NCBI GenBank assembly: GCA_002327305.1
Contig: DCUZ01000068.1
Span: 15,163 to 61,069 of the forward strand
Length of the DNA: 45,907 nt
Reading direction: 5' to 3'
Source of the DNA: Holophagales bacterium UBA2201
Lineage (GTDB): Bacteria > Acidobacteriota > Thermoanaerobaculia > UBA2201
The translations under genes and the position numbers were made by a program. The notes under the pieces were generated by a model. That model was not told the origin of the DNA and made no database searches. It was given only the letters and a program-made list of their open reading frames with translations. This document shows positions 1-7,518 of this stretch, one piece after another. Numbering within the stretch: position 1 is the stretch's first letter; each line of letters begins with the position of its first letter.

Positions 1-1065
1 ATGCTCGACGAGATCGACAAGATCGGGGCCGATTTCCGGGGCGACCCCTCCTCCGCCCTGCTCGAGGTCCTGGACCCGGAGCAGAACTTCTCCTTCCGCG
101 ACCACTACCTGGGCGTTCCGTACGACCTCTCGCAGGTGATGTTCATCGCCACCGCCAACGTCCTCGAGACCATCCAGCCCGCCTTCCTCGACCGGATGGA
201 GGTGATCCACCTCTCCGGGTACATCGAGGAGGAGAAACTGCAGATCGCCCGCCGGCACCTCATCCCCAAACAGATGCGCGAGAACGGGGTGACGGGGAAG
301 CACCTGGAATTCACCGACCGCTCCCTGCGCAAAATCATCGGGCAGTACACGCGCGAGGTGGGCCTGCGCAACCTGGAGCGGGAGATCGGCTCCGTCTGCC
401 GCAAGGTGGCGGTGGAGGTGGCGGAGGGGAAGTGGAGCAAGCGGATCACCGTCTCCGAGAAGGCCGTCGAAAAGTACCTGGGGCCTCCCCGGCACCTCTC
501 CGACAACCTTCTCAAGAAGGACCAGGTCGGTGTGGCCACCGGCCTGGCCTGGACCCCCTACGGCGGCGACGTCCTCTTCATCGAGGCCGTGGCCATGAAG
601 GGGGATGGACGGCTCCAGCTCACGGGCCACCTGGGCGAGGTGATGAAGGAGTCGGCCATGGCGGCCCTCTCCTACATCAAGGCCCGCTCCGAGACCTTCG
701 ACATCCCCCTGGCCCTTTTCAAGGAGCGCGACCTCCACGTCCACGTCCCCGAGGGGGCCACCCCCAAGGACGGCCCCTCCGCCGGGATCACCATGGCCAC
801 GGCCATCGTCAGCGCCCTCTCCGGCGTCCCGGTGCGACGGGAAGTGGCCATGACGGGGGAGATCACCCTCCGCGGGGAGGTCCTCCCCATCGGCGGCGTC
901 AAGGAGAAGGTGATCGCGGCCAAAGCCGCCCGCATCCGGGAGGTCATCCTTCCCCGGCTGAACCAGAAGGACCTGGGGGAGATCCCCAAGAAGATCCAGC
1001 AGGGGTTGAAGTTCACCTTTGTGGATACTGTGGAGGAGGCGCTCAAGGCGGCGCTGAAAAAATGA
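1..1065 (+). CDS. lon: ATP-dependent protease Lon, C-terminal part (5' end outside window)
   Basis: Lon is a cytoplasmic AAA+ serine protease that unfolds and degrades damaged and regulatory proteins. The window opens inside the ATPase domain: the first nine visible residues (MLDEIDKIG) are the Walker B region, FIATAN (about 48-53) is the sensor-1 strand, and VGLRNLEREI (about 120-129) is the sensor-2 helix. The proteolytic domain follows from about residue 175, with the catalytic Ser in PKDGPSAG (S260) and the catalytic Lys in GGVKEK. K303 has the same 43-residue spacing from the Ser as E. coli S679/K722. The C-terminus is intact. The ATG at position 1 is internal; the real start lies upstream. 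The stop overlaps the thiL start as ATGA. Confidence 0.97.
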   Translation: MLDEIDKIGADFRGDPSSALLEVLDPEQNFSFRDHYLGVPYDLSQVMFIATANVLETIQPAFLDRMEVIHLSGYIEEEKLQIARRHLIPKQMRENGVTGKHLEFTDRSLRKIIGQYTREVGLRNLEREIGSVCRKVAVEVAEGKWSKRITVSEKAVEKYLGPPRHLSDNLLKKDQVGVATGLAWTPYGGDVLFIEAVAMKGDGRLQLTGHLGEVMKESAMAALSYIKARSETFDIPLALFKERDLHVHVPEGATPKDGPSAGITMATAIVSALSGVPVRREVAMTGEITLRGEVLPIGGVKEKVIAAKAARIREVILPRLNQKDLGEIPKKIQQGLKFTFVDTVEEALKAALKK

Positions 1066-2036
1066 CCGAGCAGGAGTTTCTGGACCTCCTGGCCCGGGAC
1101 GTTCCGCCGGCGCAGGGGGGGGAGGTGGGGATCGGGGACGACGCCGCCCTGGTGGCCGTGCCCGGCGCCGCCCTCCTCGTCACCGTGGACGCCTTCGCCG
1201 AGGGGGTCCACTTTCCCGCCTGGGCCTCGCCGGGACAGACCGTCGCCCGGTGTGTTCGCGCCGCCCTTTCCGACATCAACGCCATGGGCGGGCTCGGGCG
1301 CGACCTGTTCGCCTCCCTCGGCCTGCCGCCGGGGCGGTCGAACCGGCTGGAGGATTACTACCGCGCCCTGCGGCGGGAGTGCGCCCCATGGGGCCTCCGC
1401 CTCTGTGGCGGTGACACCGTCTCGTCCCCCTCGGCCTTCCTCTCCCTCACCGTCACCGGCGAGCTCCCCGCGGGACGCCGGCCGCTGACCCGCTCCGCCG
1501 GCCGGCCCGGCGACCACCTCTACCTCTCCGGTCCCCTGGGGAAAATGGCGGCGGCCCTGCGCCTTCTGGAAAAGGGCTGGTCGCTCGAAGGGGGGAGCGT
1601 CTCGGCCCCGGACGGGGCCCCGGAGGAACGGTCCGCCGCCGAAGCGGCCCTCCGGGCCTTTTTCGACATCGCCCTGCCCTATCCCCTGGGGCGCGACCTC
1701 CTCCTCTCGGGGACGGTTACCGCCTGCATGGATGTCTCCGACGGCCTTTCCACCGACGCGGCCCGCCTCGCCGCGGCGAGCGGCTGCGGCGCGGAGATCG
1801 AGGGAGAGCGCGTCCCCGCCTGGGAGGGGCTCGAACAGCTGGTTGCCGACCCGCGGGAGCGTCTCGACCTCCTCCTCCACTCCGGCGAGGAGTTCGCCCT
1901 CCTCTTCGCCTCCCCGGCCCCCCTACCCCACCCCTGCGTCGGCCGCCTCACGGAAGAAAAAGGGCTCCGCCTCCGTTGGAGGGGGGGCATGACACCCTTG
2001 GAGCCCCGCGGTTATGACCATTTCCGAGAAGCTTAA
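1062..2036 (+). CDS. thiL: Thiamine-monophosphate kinase
   Basis: ThiL phosphorylates thiamine monophosphate to thiamine pyrophosphate with ATP, the last step of cofactor synthesis. The 324-residue product has the family's order of motifs: the metal/ATP segment GIGDDAAL (about 23-30), TVDAFAEGVHF (41-51), the ALSDINAMGG helix near residue 70, and a Gly/Asp-rich GGDTVSS strand before the second half-domain. Length is typical of the family. The ATG overlaps the lon stop, so translation is probably coupled. An open frame continues upstream inside lon (from 432), but that part reads as shadow sequence rich in Arg, Pro and Gly, and the family N-terminus fits the start at 1062. The 3' end overlaps the next gene by 23 bp. 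Confidence 0.93.
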   Translation: MTEQEFLDLLARDVPPAQGGEVGIGDDAALVAVPGAALLVTVDAFAEGVHFPAWASPGQTVARCVRAALSDINAMGGLGRDLFASLGLPPGRSNRLEDYYRALRRECAPWGLRLCGGDTVSSPSAFLSLTVTGELPAGRRPLTRSAGRPGDHLYLSGPLGKMAAALRLLEKGWSLEGGSVSAPDGAPEERSAAEAALRAFFDIALPYPLGRDLLLSGTVTACMDVSDGLSTDAARLAAASGCGAEIEGERVPAWEGLEQLVADPRERLDLLLHSGEEFALLFASPAPLPHPCVGRLTEEKGLRLRWRGGMTPLEPRGYDHFREA

Positions 2037-2460
2037 AAAGGCGCTGAAAGAGGACCCCCGGCCGCACCGGGTGGCCCTCTCCTTCGCCGTGGGGACGGCC
2101 ATCTCCTTCTCGCCGTTTTTGGGGTTGCACCTCCTTCTCGCCGTCGTGATCTCGTTCCTTTTCCGCCTCAACAAGGTGGAGACCATCCTGGGCACCTTCG
2201 TCAACAACCCCTGGAGCGTCCCCTTCGTCTATGGGGGGGCCTATTTTCTGGGGGCGTGGATGCTGGGGCGGGACCTTCCCCCCTTCTCCCTGGACCTCAT
2301 GGTGAGGCCCGAGTTCATCGTCCCCCTGCTCCTCGGGTGCTTGGTGTTCATGGCCGCCGGCGGGGCCCTGGCCTACCTGGCGGCGTGGGGGGTGATGCGG
2401 CGCCTCCGGCGGCCGGTCCCGGCGCCGGAGGAGAACCCCCTCCTGCCGCCTCCATGCTAA
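2014..2460 (+). CDS. DUF2062 family membrane protein
   Basis: A 148-residue protein with an amphipathic N-terminus, a small segment (about 25-50) with the SPFLGLHLLLAVVIS-type hydrophobic helix, a conserved-looking NNPWSVPFVYGGAY stretch and two further membrane segments ending near residue 125. This pattern matches DUF2062, small inner-membrane proteins of unknown function sometimes found fused or next to glycosyltransferases. The ATG lies inside the end of thiL, so the two are probably translationally coupled. No catalytic residue can be named. Confidence 0.8.
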   Translation: MTISEKLKKALKEDPRPHRVALSFAVGTAISFSPFLGLHLLLAVVISFLFRLNKVETILGTFVNNPWSVPFVYGGAYFLGAWMLGRDLPPFSLDLMVRPEFIVPLLLGCLVFMAAGGALAYLAAWGVMRRLRRPVPAPEENPLLPPPC

Positions 2461-2469
2461 ACTAATGGC

Positions 2470-2880
2470 ATGAACGCAAGGGTCAAATGGACCGACGGGC
2501 ACCAGTTCGTGGGCGAGTCCCAGACGGGGCACGCCATTGTCATGGACTCCACCGAGGGGGCGGACACCGCCGCCAGCCCGATGGAGCTCGTGCTCCAGGC
2601 GCTGTGCGGGTGCACGGGGATGGACCTGGTCTCCATCCTCCAGAAGATGAAGAAGGACCTCCGGAAAGTGGAGGTGTCGGCGAACGCCGAACGGACGGAG
2701 GACTACCCCAGGGTGTTCACCCGCATCCATCTTCACTACCGGATCGAGGGGAAGGGCGTGGACCGGGAGTCGGTGGAGAAGGCCATCCGGCTGTCGGAGG
2801 ACAAGTACTGCTCCGTGGCGGCGATGCTGCGCAAGGGCGTGGCCATGAGCACCGATTACGAGGTCGTCGAGACCGCCTGA
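2470..2880 (+). CDS. OsmC/Ohr family protein
   Basis: OsmC-type proteins are small cytoplasmic, thiol-dependent peroxidases that reduce organic hydroperoxides. The 136-residue product has the family layout: an N-terminal beta segment, the central helix beginning at the first reactive Cys (LCGCTGMD, C46/C48), and the second Cys in the helix DKYCSVAAML (C114). It looks more like the YhfA/OsmC branch than Ohr, but the branch is uncertain. It starts 9 bp after DUF2062 and ends the operon. A 9-bp repeat array begins 22 bp past its stop. Confidence 0.9.
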   Translation: MNARVKWTDGHQFVGESQTGHAIVMDSTEGADTAASPMELVLQALCGCTGMDLVSILQKMKKDLRKVEVSANAERTEDYPRVFTRIHLHYRIEGKGVDRESVEKAIRLSEDKYCSVAAMLRKGVAMSTDYEVVETA

Positions 2881-2902
2881 ACCGCCCACAGTCCCCGGGC
2901 CC

Positions 2903-2956
2903 GCGAGAAAGGCGAGACAAGCGAGACGGGCGAGAAAAGCGAGAAAGGCGAGAAAT
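2903..2956. repeat. Tandem 9-bp array (six GCGAGAAAG-like units)
   Basis: Six consecutive 9-mers in strict register: GCGAGAAAG, GCGAGACAA, GCGAGACGG, GCGAGAAAA, GCGAGAAAG, GCGAGAAAT. A related array with the same last two units lies at 21055-21090. In both places the array is on the 3' side of a minus-strand, AT-rich, small membrane-protein gene. No gene is apparent in it. Confidence 0.85.
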
Positions 2957-3016
2957 CTCATAGGGCGTGCCGCAGTCTGGGGGTGGTTTAGGGCCAAAGG
3001 CCCGTGGTTATTGTAG

Positions 3017-3142
3017 CCTGGGGCAACGCCCCAGGAAATTGTCCCACGCAACACGAAAGGGCTGAAAGCCCGATACATTGATGGTCCGGGCCTTCAGCCC
3101 TTGACCCTGTTGGACATGGAAGACCTGGGGCGTTGCCCCAGG
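3017..3142. repeat. REP/BIME-like nested inverted repeat
   Basis: Two perfect 8-bp-stem hairpins with 3-nt loops (CCTGGGGC-AAC-GCCCCAGG at 3017-3035, and its exact reverse complement at 3124-3142) form the outer arms. Inside them a GGGCTGAAAGCCC element near 3059-3071 faces its near-complement GGGCCTTCAGCCC near 3088-3100. The whole is therefore a large imperfect palindrome of two hairpin types, the organisation of a bacterial interspersed mosaic element. It lies between convergent gene ends. No RAYT transposase is visible in the window. Confidence 0.85.
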
Positions 3143-3334
3143 CTGGAATGGAGCGCGCCGTTGGCGCTCCGTTCACGCTGCGCCCCACCCCCTCCCTCCC
3201 GCCCGAGGGAGGGATTCCCTATGGTCATCCCTCCCCTGCAACCCATCAAATACCCAATGGAGCGCCGCCGGACCACTGCCACCCAAGCCCGCTTCACCAC
3301 GCGGTCCGTTTTGCTATATTGTAGGCTTTGCTAA

Positions 3335-3703
3335 TTAGACTATTTTAGTTCCTGATGCAAGAAGAATAAAAGGCGTCACAAAAGCAGCATTGGTCCAATA
3401 GATCAAGATAAATGCGCAGCATATATTGTAAAGAGTGCCCAAAAGCACGTATTGCCATGGGGGGCTGCTCCTTCGCAATAAGTCAATCGATATTCCTACT
3501 CCAATAATCGGGATGAACCACCAGAGCCTATAACTAGCAAAAAACAACCTTGTCACCAAGGGCAAGGTTGCTCCAAGACACTCAAAATGGAACTTCATAT
3601 CGCTTCCATAGTGTTGTGCTGCTGAAATAGCAATAAGTTGAAAGATCACGCCAAACGCCAAGATCACGGCAATAAGTATTCTATGTTGCTTTTCTATTTC
3701 CAT
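3335..3703 (-). CDS. Small AT-rich hypothetical membrane protein
   Basis: A 122-residue protein with about four hydrophobic segments (roughly 8-30, 45-60, 62-80 and 88-115) and no family I recognise. It has a strong Shine-Dalgarno sequence (GGAGGGGG) about 6 nt before the ATG, so it is likely translated. Base composition and codon use (AAT, ATA, TTT, AGA) are much more AT-rich than in all neighbours, which suggests recent acquisition. It is flanked on its 3' side by the REP-like element and the 9-bp array. The same setting recurs around the gene at 21120-21536, although the two proteins show no obvious sequence similarity. Confidence 0.6.
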   Translation of the reverse strand: MEIEKQHRILIAVILAFGVIFQLIAISAAQHYGSDMKFHFECLGATLPLVTRLFFASYRLWWFIPIIGVGISIDLLRRSSPPWQYVLLGTLYNICCAFILIYWTNAAFVTPFILLASGTKIV

Positions 3704-3755
3704 GACGTTCCCCCTCCTGCAGACATTAATAACTTTGAAATAAGCACTGTCTCTA

Positions 3756-3783
3756 TTTACCCTTTACCATTTACTGGTGGCTG
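3756..3783. repeat. Heptad array over the isochorismatase stop codon
   Basis: Units TTTACCC, TTTACCA, TTTACTG and a decayed GTGGCTG follow one another with a 7-bp period. On the minus strand they encode the last residues (VNGKG) and the TAA stop of the hydrolase gene, so the array overlaps the coding end. Confidence 0.6.
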
Positions 3784-4434
3784 GGCGGGGGCTTTACGTT
3801 TTATCGTCTCCGCGATCTCCCCGCAAGTCGCCAGCACCGCGAACCCGTGCCCCAGATTGAGGAGGGTGCCGTCGTGCTGTTCCGCCGAAGCGGTGGCGGT
3901 GCCGTCGAGGAGGAAATAGACGGCGAAGTCGTGGGCGAAGGCGGCCCGCGCTGCGGTCTCGCAACAGAGGTGGGTGAGGACGCCGCCGATGACCACCTGC
4001 TCCACGCCGCGCCCCTTGAGGATCTGCGCCAGACCGGACTTGAAGAAGGGATCGTAGTATTTCTTGGTGATGAGGATCGCGTCGGAAAGGAACGGGTCGA
4101 GGTCCGGGACCAGCCGGGTCTCCGGGTCGCTCTCCTTCATGGCGCTCTTCCACCACTTCGCCATCATGGGGTGGGCGCCAGGGTCGTCGATGTGGCGGGT
4201 GAGGACGACGGGCCGGCCCTTCTCCGCGTAGAGGCGGGCCAGACCCAACAGGTTGGGGAGGATGGCCGCACTCGCGGGAACGAAGGCACCGGCCTCGGGA
4301 TCGCAAAAGTAGCGCTGGAGGTCCACGAGCATCAGGGCCGACTTCTCCGGGACGAAGGGGAGGTCGTCGCGCAGGCGGCGTTTCTCCAGCCAGAACTGGA
4401 GCCACTCAGGGGTCAGATAGGACGGGTCGGGCAT
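3757..4434 (-). CDS. Isochorismatase-like cysteine hydrolase
   Basis: A 225-residue member of the isochorismatase/nicotinamidase superfamily, cytoplasmic alpha/beta hydrolases of N-acyl or vinyl-ether bonds. The catalytic triad is readable: Asp in LMLVDLQ (D38), Lys in TKKYYDPF (K124) and the nucleophile in LTHLCCET (C157, preceded by the usual cis-peptide region GGVLTH). The substrate cannot be inferred. The start at 4434 has GGAAGGA about 9 nt upstream. A longer frame to 4593 only translates the palindromic repeats and is not supported. The last five codons and the stop lie in a 7-bp repeat array. Confidence 0.88.
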   Translation of the reverse strand: MPDPSYLTPEWLQFWLEKRRLRDDLPFVPEKSALMLVDLQRYFCDPEAGAFVPASAAILPNLLGLARLYAEKGRPVVLTRHIDDPGAHPMMAKWWKSAMKESDPETRLVPDLDPFLSDAILITKKYYDPFFKSGLAQILKGRGVEQVVIGGVLTHLCCETAARAAFAHDFAVYFLLDGTATASAEQHDGTLLNLGHGFAVLATCGEIAETIKRKAPAQPPVNGKG

Positions 4435-4464
4435 TGTTAATCCTTCCGGGATGGTGTCTTCATC

Positions 4465-4587
4465 GTAGGGGCGCAGCATGCTGCGCCCTGAAACCATAAA
4501 ATGGAAATCGTGTTTGGGCGCAGCATGCTGCGCCCCAAAACCATGGAAAGGGGATTGTATTTTGGGCACAGCGTGCTGTGCCCCTAC
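4465..4587. repeat. Triple-palindrome element with GTAGGGG/CCCCTAC ends
   Basis: Three 20-bp palindromes occur in a row: GGGCGCAGCATGCTGCGCCC at 4469-4488 and again at 4516-4535, both perfect, and GGGCACAGCGTGCTGTGCCC at 4564-4583 with only the central dinucleotide changed. The spacers are alike (AAACCAT..AATGGAAA, AAACCATGGAAAGG). The element opens with GTAGGGGC and closes with GCCCCTAC, so its outer ends are also inverted. It fills the gap between the Nudix and isochorismatase genes, 17 bp past the Nudix stop. The compensating base changes in the third copy suggest that the hairpin is maintained. Confidence 0.88.
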
Positions 4588-4604
4588 GAGCATGGAAAGG
4601 AGAT

Positions 4605-5036
4605 TTAATCATCGGGGCATTCTCCATCGGTGCGGCCGGTCTGGATGAGGTAATTCACCAGGATCTTCTCATGGTCGAAGGCCAGGGGGCGGGCCTCGTC
4701 GAGGGTGAGCCAGGCGGCCTCCTCGGCGTCATCGCCCGCAGCGTGGTCCTCGTGTTCGCACGAGCAGGCGAAGGCGATCCCGACGGTGTGGCCGCGGGGG
4801 TCGCGGTGGGGGTCGGAATAGACGCCGACGAGGCGCTCCACGGTCACCGCCAGCCCCGTCTCCTCCAGCATCTCCCGCGCGCACGCCGCCTCCACCGTCT
4901 CGCCCACGTCCACGAAGCCGCCCGGCAGGGCCCACCGCCCCTGGAAGGGCGGGTTCCTGCGGCGGATGAGAAGGAACTTCCCCTCGCCGTTGCGGAGGAT
5001 GCCGTCCACGGTCAGGAGGGGGCAGACCGGCTTCAT
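4605..5036 (-). CDS. Nudix hydrolase
   Basis: A 143-residue Nudix hydrolase that cleaves nucleoside diphosphates linked to another moiety. The Nudix box is complete at residues 40-62: G40, E46, R54-E55, E58-E59, G61, with the catalytic helix REMLEETGL. The preceding strand and the NPPFQGRWALPGG loop resemble ADP-ribose or NADH pyrophosphatase-like members, but the substrate is not certain. The ATG overlaps the stop of the upstream helicase gene (ATGA at 5033-5036), so the two are one operon. Confidence 0.92.
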   Translation of the reverse strand: MKPVCPLLTVDGILRNGEGKFLLIRRRNPPFQGRWALPGGFVDVGETVEAACAREMLEETGLAVTVERLVGVYSDPHRDPRGHTVGIAFACSCEHEDHAAGDDAEEAAWLTLDEARPLAFDHEKILVNYLIQTGRTDGECPDD

Positions 5037-7432
5037 CGGTTGCTTCCGAAGAAGGCCTTGATCTCCCCCGCGGGGTCGTCGGTGACCAGTTCGCTCACGC
5101 TCCTATCATACCAGTCCCGGGGGAAGAATTGGGCGTACTGCGCCTCGGCGAACCGGCGGCAGATGAGGACGATGACGCCGCGGTCCGTCTCCGACCGGAT
5201 GACGCGCCCGGCCGACTGCACCACGCGGGTCATCCCGGGGACCAGGTAGGCGTAGGCAAAGCCGTCCTCGTGCGTCCGGTCGTAGTAATTCTTCAGGATC
5301 TGCTGTTCGAGGGAGACCTGGGGCAGGGCCGGGGAGACGATGAAGACGCCGCGCAGGGCTTCACCGGGATAGTCCACCCCCTCGGCGAACATCCCCCCCG
5401 AGACGCCGAAGAGGAAGTGGCTCTTGCGGGACCCCTTGAGGCGCTCCAGCAGGGCCGCGGTCTCCTTCATCGAGTGGCCCGGCTCCTGGACGATGACCGC
5501 CTTTCCGCCGCGCGGGTAGTGCCGGAGGGCCGCGTTGAGGAACAGGTAGGAGGGGAAGAGGGCGAGGAAGTTGCCCGGGGCCGCGTTGCCCATTTTATGG
5601 AGGAGGGCGGCCAGGTCGGGCACCTGTTCCATCCGCTTGCGATAGGTGGTGTCGAGGTGGGGGTAGACCAGCACCCTGCGGTTCTCCCGCGGGAAAGGGG
5701 AGGGGAAGGAGGCGTCCACCGCCTCCTTGGGGAACCCCAGGACCGTCCGGTAGAACCACGGCGGCGTCAGGGTGGCCGACATGGCGATGACGCCGTGGGC
5801 GGAGCGGAGGGCCTCGCCCAGGAAGCGGGAGGCGTCGGCGCAGAGGATCTTGACCTGCAGGTCGTCGGCGGTCCGGCGCAGGAGGGTGGTGAACTCACCC
5901 CCGCCCAGGCCGAGGACCTTGACGAACCGGTAGTACTCGAAATAGAGCTCCATGAGGACGTCGTTGGGGCGCAGGAGTTCCTTCTCCCGCAGGTAGGTGA
6001 AGTAGTCCACGATCTCCGACTCCAGGGCCTCCATCGGCTCCTTGAGGGGGACGGGGTCGGGCTCGATGACCCGCTCGGCCTCGCCGGGGTGCCCGCGGTC
6101 GAGGTGGTCGAGGGCGTCCAGGAGGCGGTCGAGGGCGGCGGCCATCCGTCCCCCGGAGGCGGTGGGGACGGCGTCGAGGGCGGCCCGGGCGGCCCGGACC
6201 CCGGCGCGGGAGAGGACGGGGGAGTAGTAGCCGCGGCCGCGGTCCACCAGGTTGTGCGCCTCGTCGATGATGAGGACCGAATCGGCCAGGGCGCCGGGCT
6301 CCTTGGTGTCCTTGAGCGCCACGGCCGGGTCGAAGATGTAGTTGTAGTCGCACACCACGGCGTCGCTGTGGCGGACCAGTTCGAGCGACACCTCGAAGGG
6401 GCACACCTGCGCGGCCCGCCCCGCCGAGAAGACGGCGTCGGGCTCGATGTGGGGGAAGGCGTAGAGGAGTTTGTCGAGGACGCCGGTGGATTCCATCTTG
6501 TCGCCGTAGTCCTTGGCGTAGGGGCAGAAATTCTCGTGGCAGAGTTGCTCGGTGTGGGCGCAGATCTTGGACTTGGCCCGCAGTTGGATGGAGCGGAACC
6601 CCCCTTCCGTGTTGAGGCGTTTCAGCACCCCCACCGCCATCTCCTGCTGGAGGGTCTTGGCGGTGAGGAAGAACAGTTTGAGGCCGTTGGCGAGGCAGTG
6701 ACGGAGGGCGGGGTAGAGGGCCGCCACGGTCTTGCCCACGCCGGTGGGGGCGCTGACGAGGAGCGGCTTGCGGTTGCGCAACGCGTCCTCCACCTCCCGC
6801 ATCATGTCGGCCTGGAAGGGGCGCTCCCCCTCGTGCGGGAAGGGCATCCGCTCCGCGGCCGCGGCCTTCTTCTCCCGCCCCTTGAGGTCCTTGAAATGGG
6901 CCCGCAGAAGGCGGCCGAGACGCCCCTCGATCCGCCCCTGCACCGCCGCCGGGTCCACCCGGACGGCGACGGTCTTCTCCTCCCGGCTGGCGATGTCGAT
7001 GAGGATGAGGCGCGCCTCGACGGGGCGCCCCTCCTGCCGGGAAACGAGGAAGGCGTAGATCTCCGTCTGGAACTTGTAGCGGCCGTAAGCGGCGCTGTCA
7101 TAGAAGTCGGCCAGGTCGCGCCCGAAGTGGAGCGACTTCACCTCCTCCACCCTCAGCCCCTCGGCCGTGCGCACCAGGCCGTCGATGCGGCCCTGCACGG
7201 TGCACCGGTACCCCTCCACATCGAACTCGCCCCGCACCGTCACCTCGGTGCGGTACTCCGGGTGGTGTTCGCGCATCCCCTCGCCGTAGGCGGCATGGAC
7301 CGACTGCCCCACCCACAGCCGCTCGTACCCCTCGTGGGCGGAAAATCCGATACGGAACCGATCCTCCTGGAGGACCAGGTCGCCCACGGAGCAGGACAGC
7401 TCCCGCTTCGTGTCGTCGATGAAGATACTCAT
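5033..7432 (-). CDS. XPD/DinG-type iron-sulfur DNA helicase with N-terminal PD-(D/E)XK nuclease domain
   Basis: A 799-residue fusion. Residues about 1-190 form a RecB/Cas4-like nuclease domain: D84 in GRIDGLV, E97-x-K99 in VEEVKS, and the Q-xxx-Y motif (Q122, Y126). The rest is a superfamily 2 helicase: Walker A APTGVGKT (228-235), four Cys for a 4Fe-4S cluster (C291, C298, C303, C344), the DEAH box (390-393) and a C-terminal motor domain. It should unwind and cut damaged or structured DNA. The ATG at 7432 is preceded by GGTGGAGG; a longer frame upstream runs antisense-like through repeats and nth. Its neighbours nth and polX support a repair role. It ends in an overlap with the Nudix gene. 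Confidence 0.88.
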   Translation of the reverse strand: MSIFIDDTKRELSCSVGDLVLQEDRFRIGFSAHEGYERLWVGQSVHAAYGEGMREHHPEYRTEVTVRGEFDVEGYRCTVQGRIDGLVRTAEGLRVEEVKSLHFGRDLADFYDSAAYGRYKFQTEIYAFLVSRQEGRPVEARLILIDIASREEKTVAVRVDPAAVQGRIEGRLGRLLRAHFKDLKGREKKAAAAERMPFPHEGERPFQADMMREVEDALRNRKPLLVSAPTGVGKTVAALYPALRHCLANGLKLFFLTAKTLQQEMAVGVLKRLNTEGGFRSIQLRAKSKICAHTEQLCHENFCPYAKDYGDKMESTGVLDKLLYAFPHIEPDAVFSAGRAAQVCPFEVSLELVRHSDAVVCDYNYIFDPAVALKDTKEPGALADSVLIIDEAHNLVDRGRGYYSPVLSRAGVRAARAALDAVPTASGGRMAAALDRLLDALDHLDRGHPGEAERVIEPDPVPLKEPMEALESEIVDYFTYLREKELLRPNDVLMELYFEYYRFVKVLGLGGGEFTTLLRRTADDLQVKILCADASRFLGEALRSAHGVIAMSATLTPPWFYRTVLGFPKEAVDASFPSPFPRENRRVLVYPHLDTTYRKRMEQVPDLAALLHKMGNAAPGNFLALFPSYLFLNAALRHYPRGGKAVIVQEPGHSMKETAALLERLKGSRKSHFLFGVSGGMFAEGVDYPGEALRGVFIVSPALPQVSLEQQILKNYYDRTHEDGFAYAYLVPGMTRVVQSAGRVIRSETDRGVIVLICRRFAEAQYAQFFPRDWYDRSVSELVTDDPAGEIKAFFGSNR

Positions 7433-7460
7433 GGGGCGGCAGGCCTCCACCCGGCCGCCC

Positions 7461-7516
7461 GGAAGCCGGAAGGCGGAAGGGGGAAGGCGGCAGTCGGCGG
7501 CCGGAAGAGGGACACG
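7461..7516. repeat. Heptad array (eight GGAAGGC-like units)
   Basis: Units in exact 7-bp register: GGAAGCC, GGAAGGC, GGAAGGG, GGAAGGC, GGCAGTC, GGCGGCC, GGAAGAG, GGACACG. The array starts 2 bp past the nth stop codon and ends 28 bp before the helicase start. Confidence 0.85.
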
Positions 7517-7518
7517 GG

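Larger units (their letters stand above)
2881..3334. other. 454-bp gene-free interval between convergent genes
   Basis: This stretch separates OsmC (+) from the AT-rich gene (-). It holds the 9-bp array (2903-2956), then paired REP-like hairpins (3017-3142), then a C- and A-rich tail without recognisable structure. Short open frames here are Pro/Arg-rich, have no ribosome-binding site and cross the hairpins, so I do not call them genes. Confidence 0.7.

Noticed and set aside
3101..3334. Short open frames in the REP-like interval
   Set aside because: They cross hairpins, lack ribosome-binding sites and have Pro/Arg-rich composition.
4435..4593. Possible 53-residue N-terminal extension of the isochorismatase-like gene
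   Set aside because: It only translates the palindromic repeats; the start at 4434 has a good ribosome-binding site and the family N-terminus.
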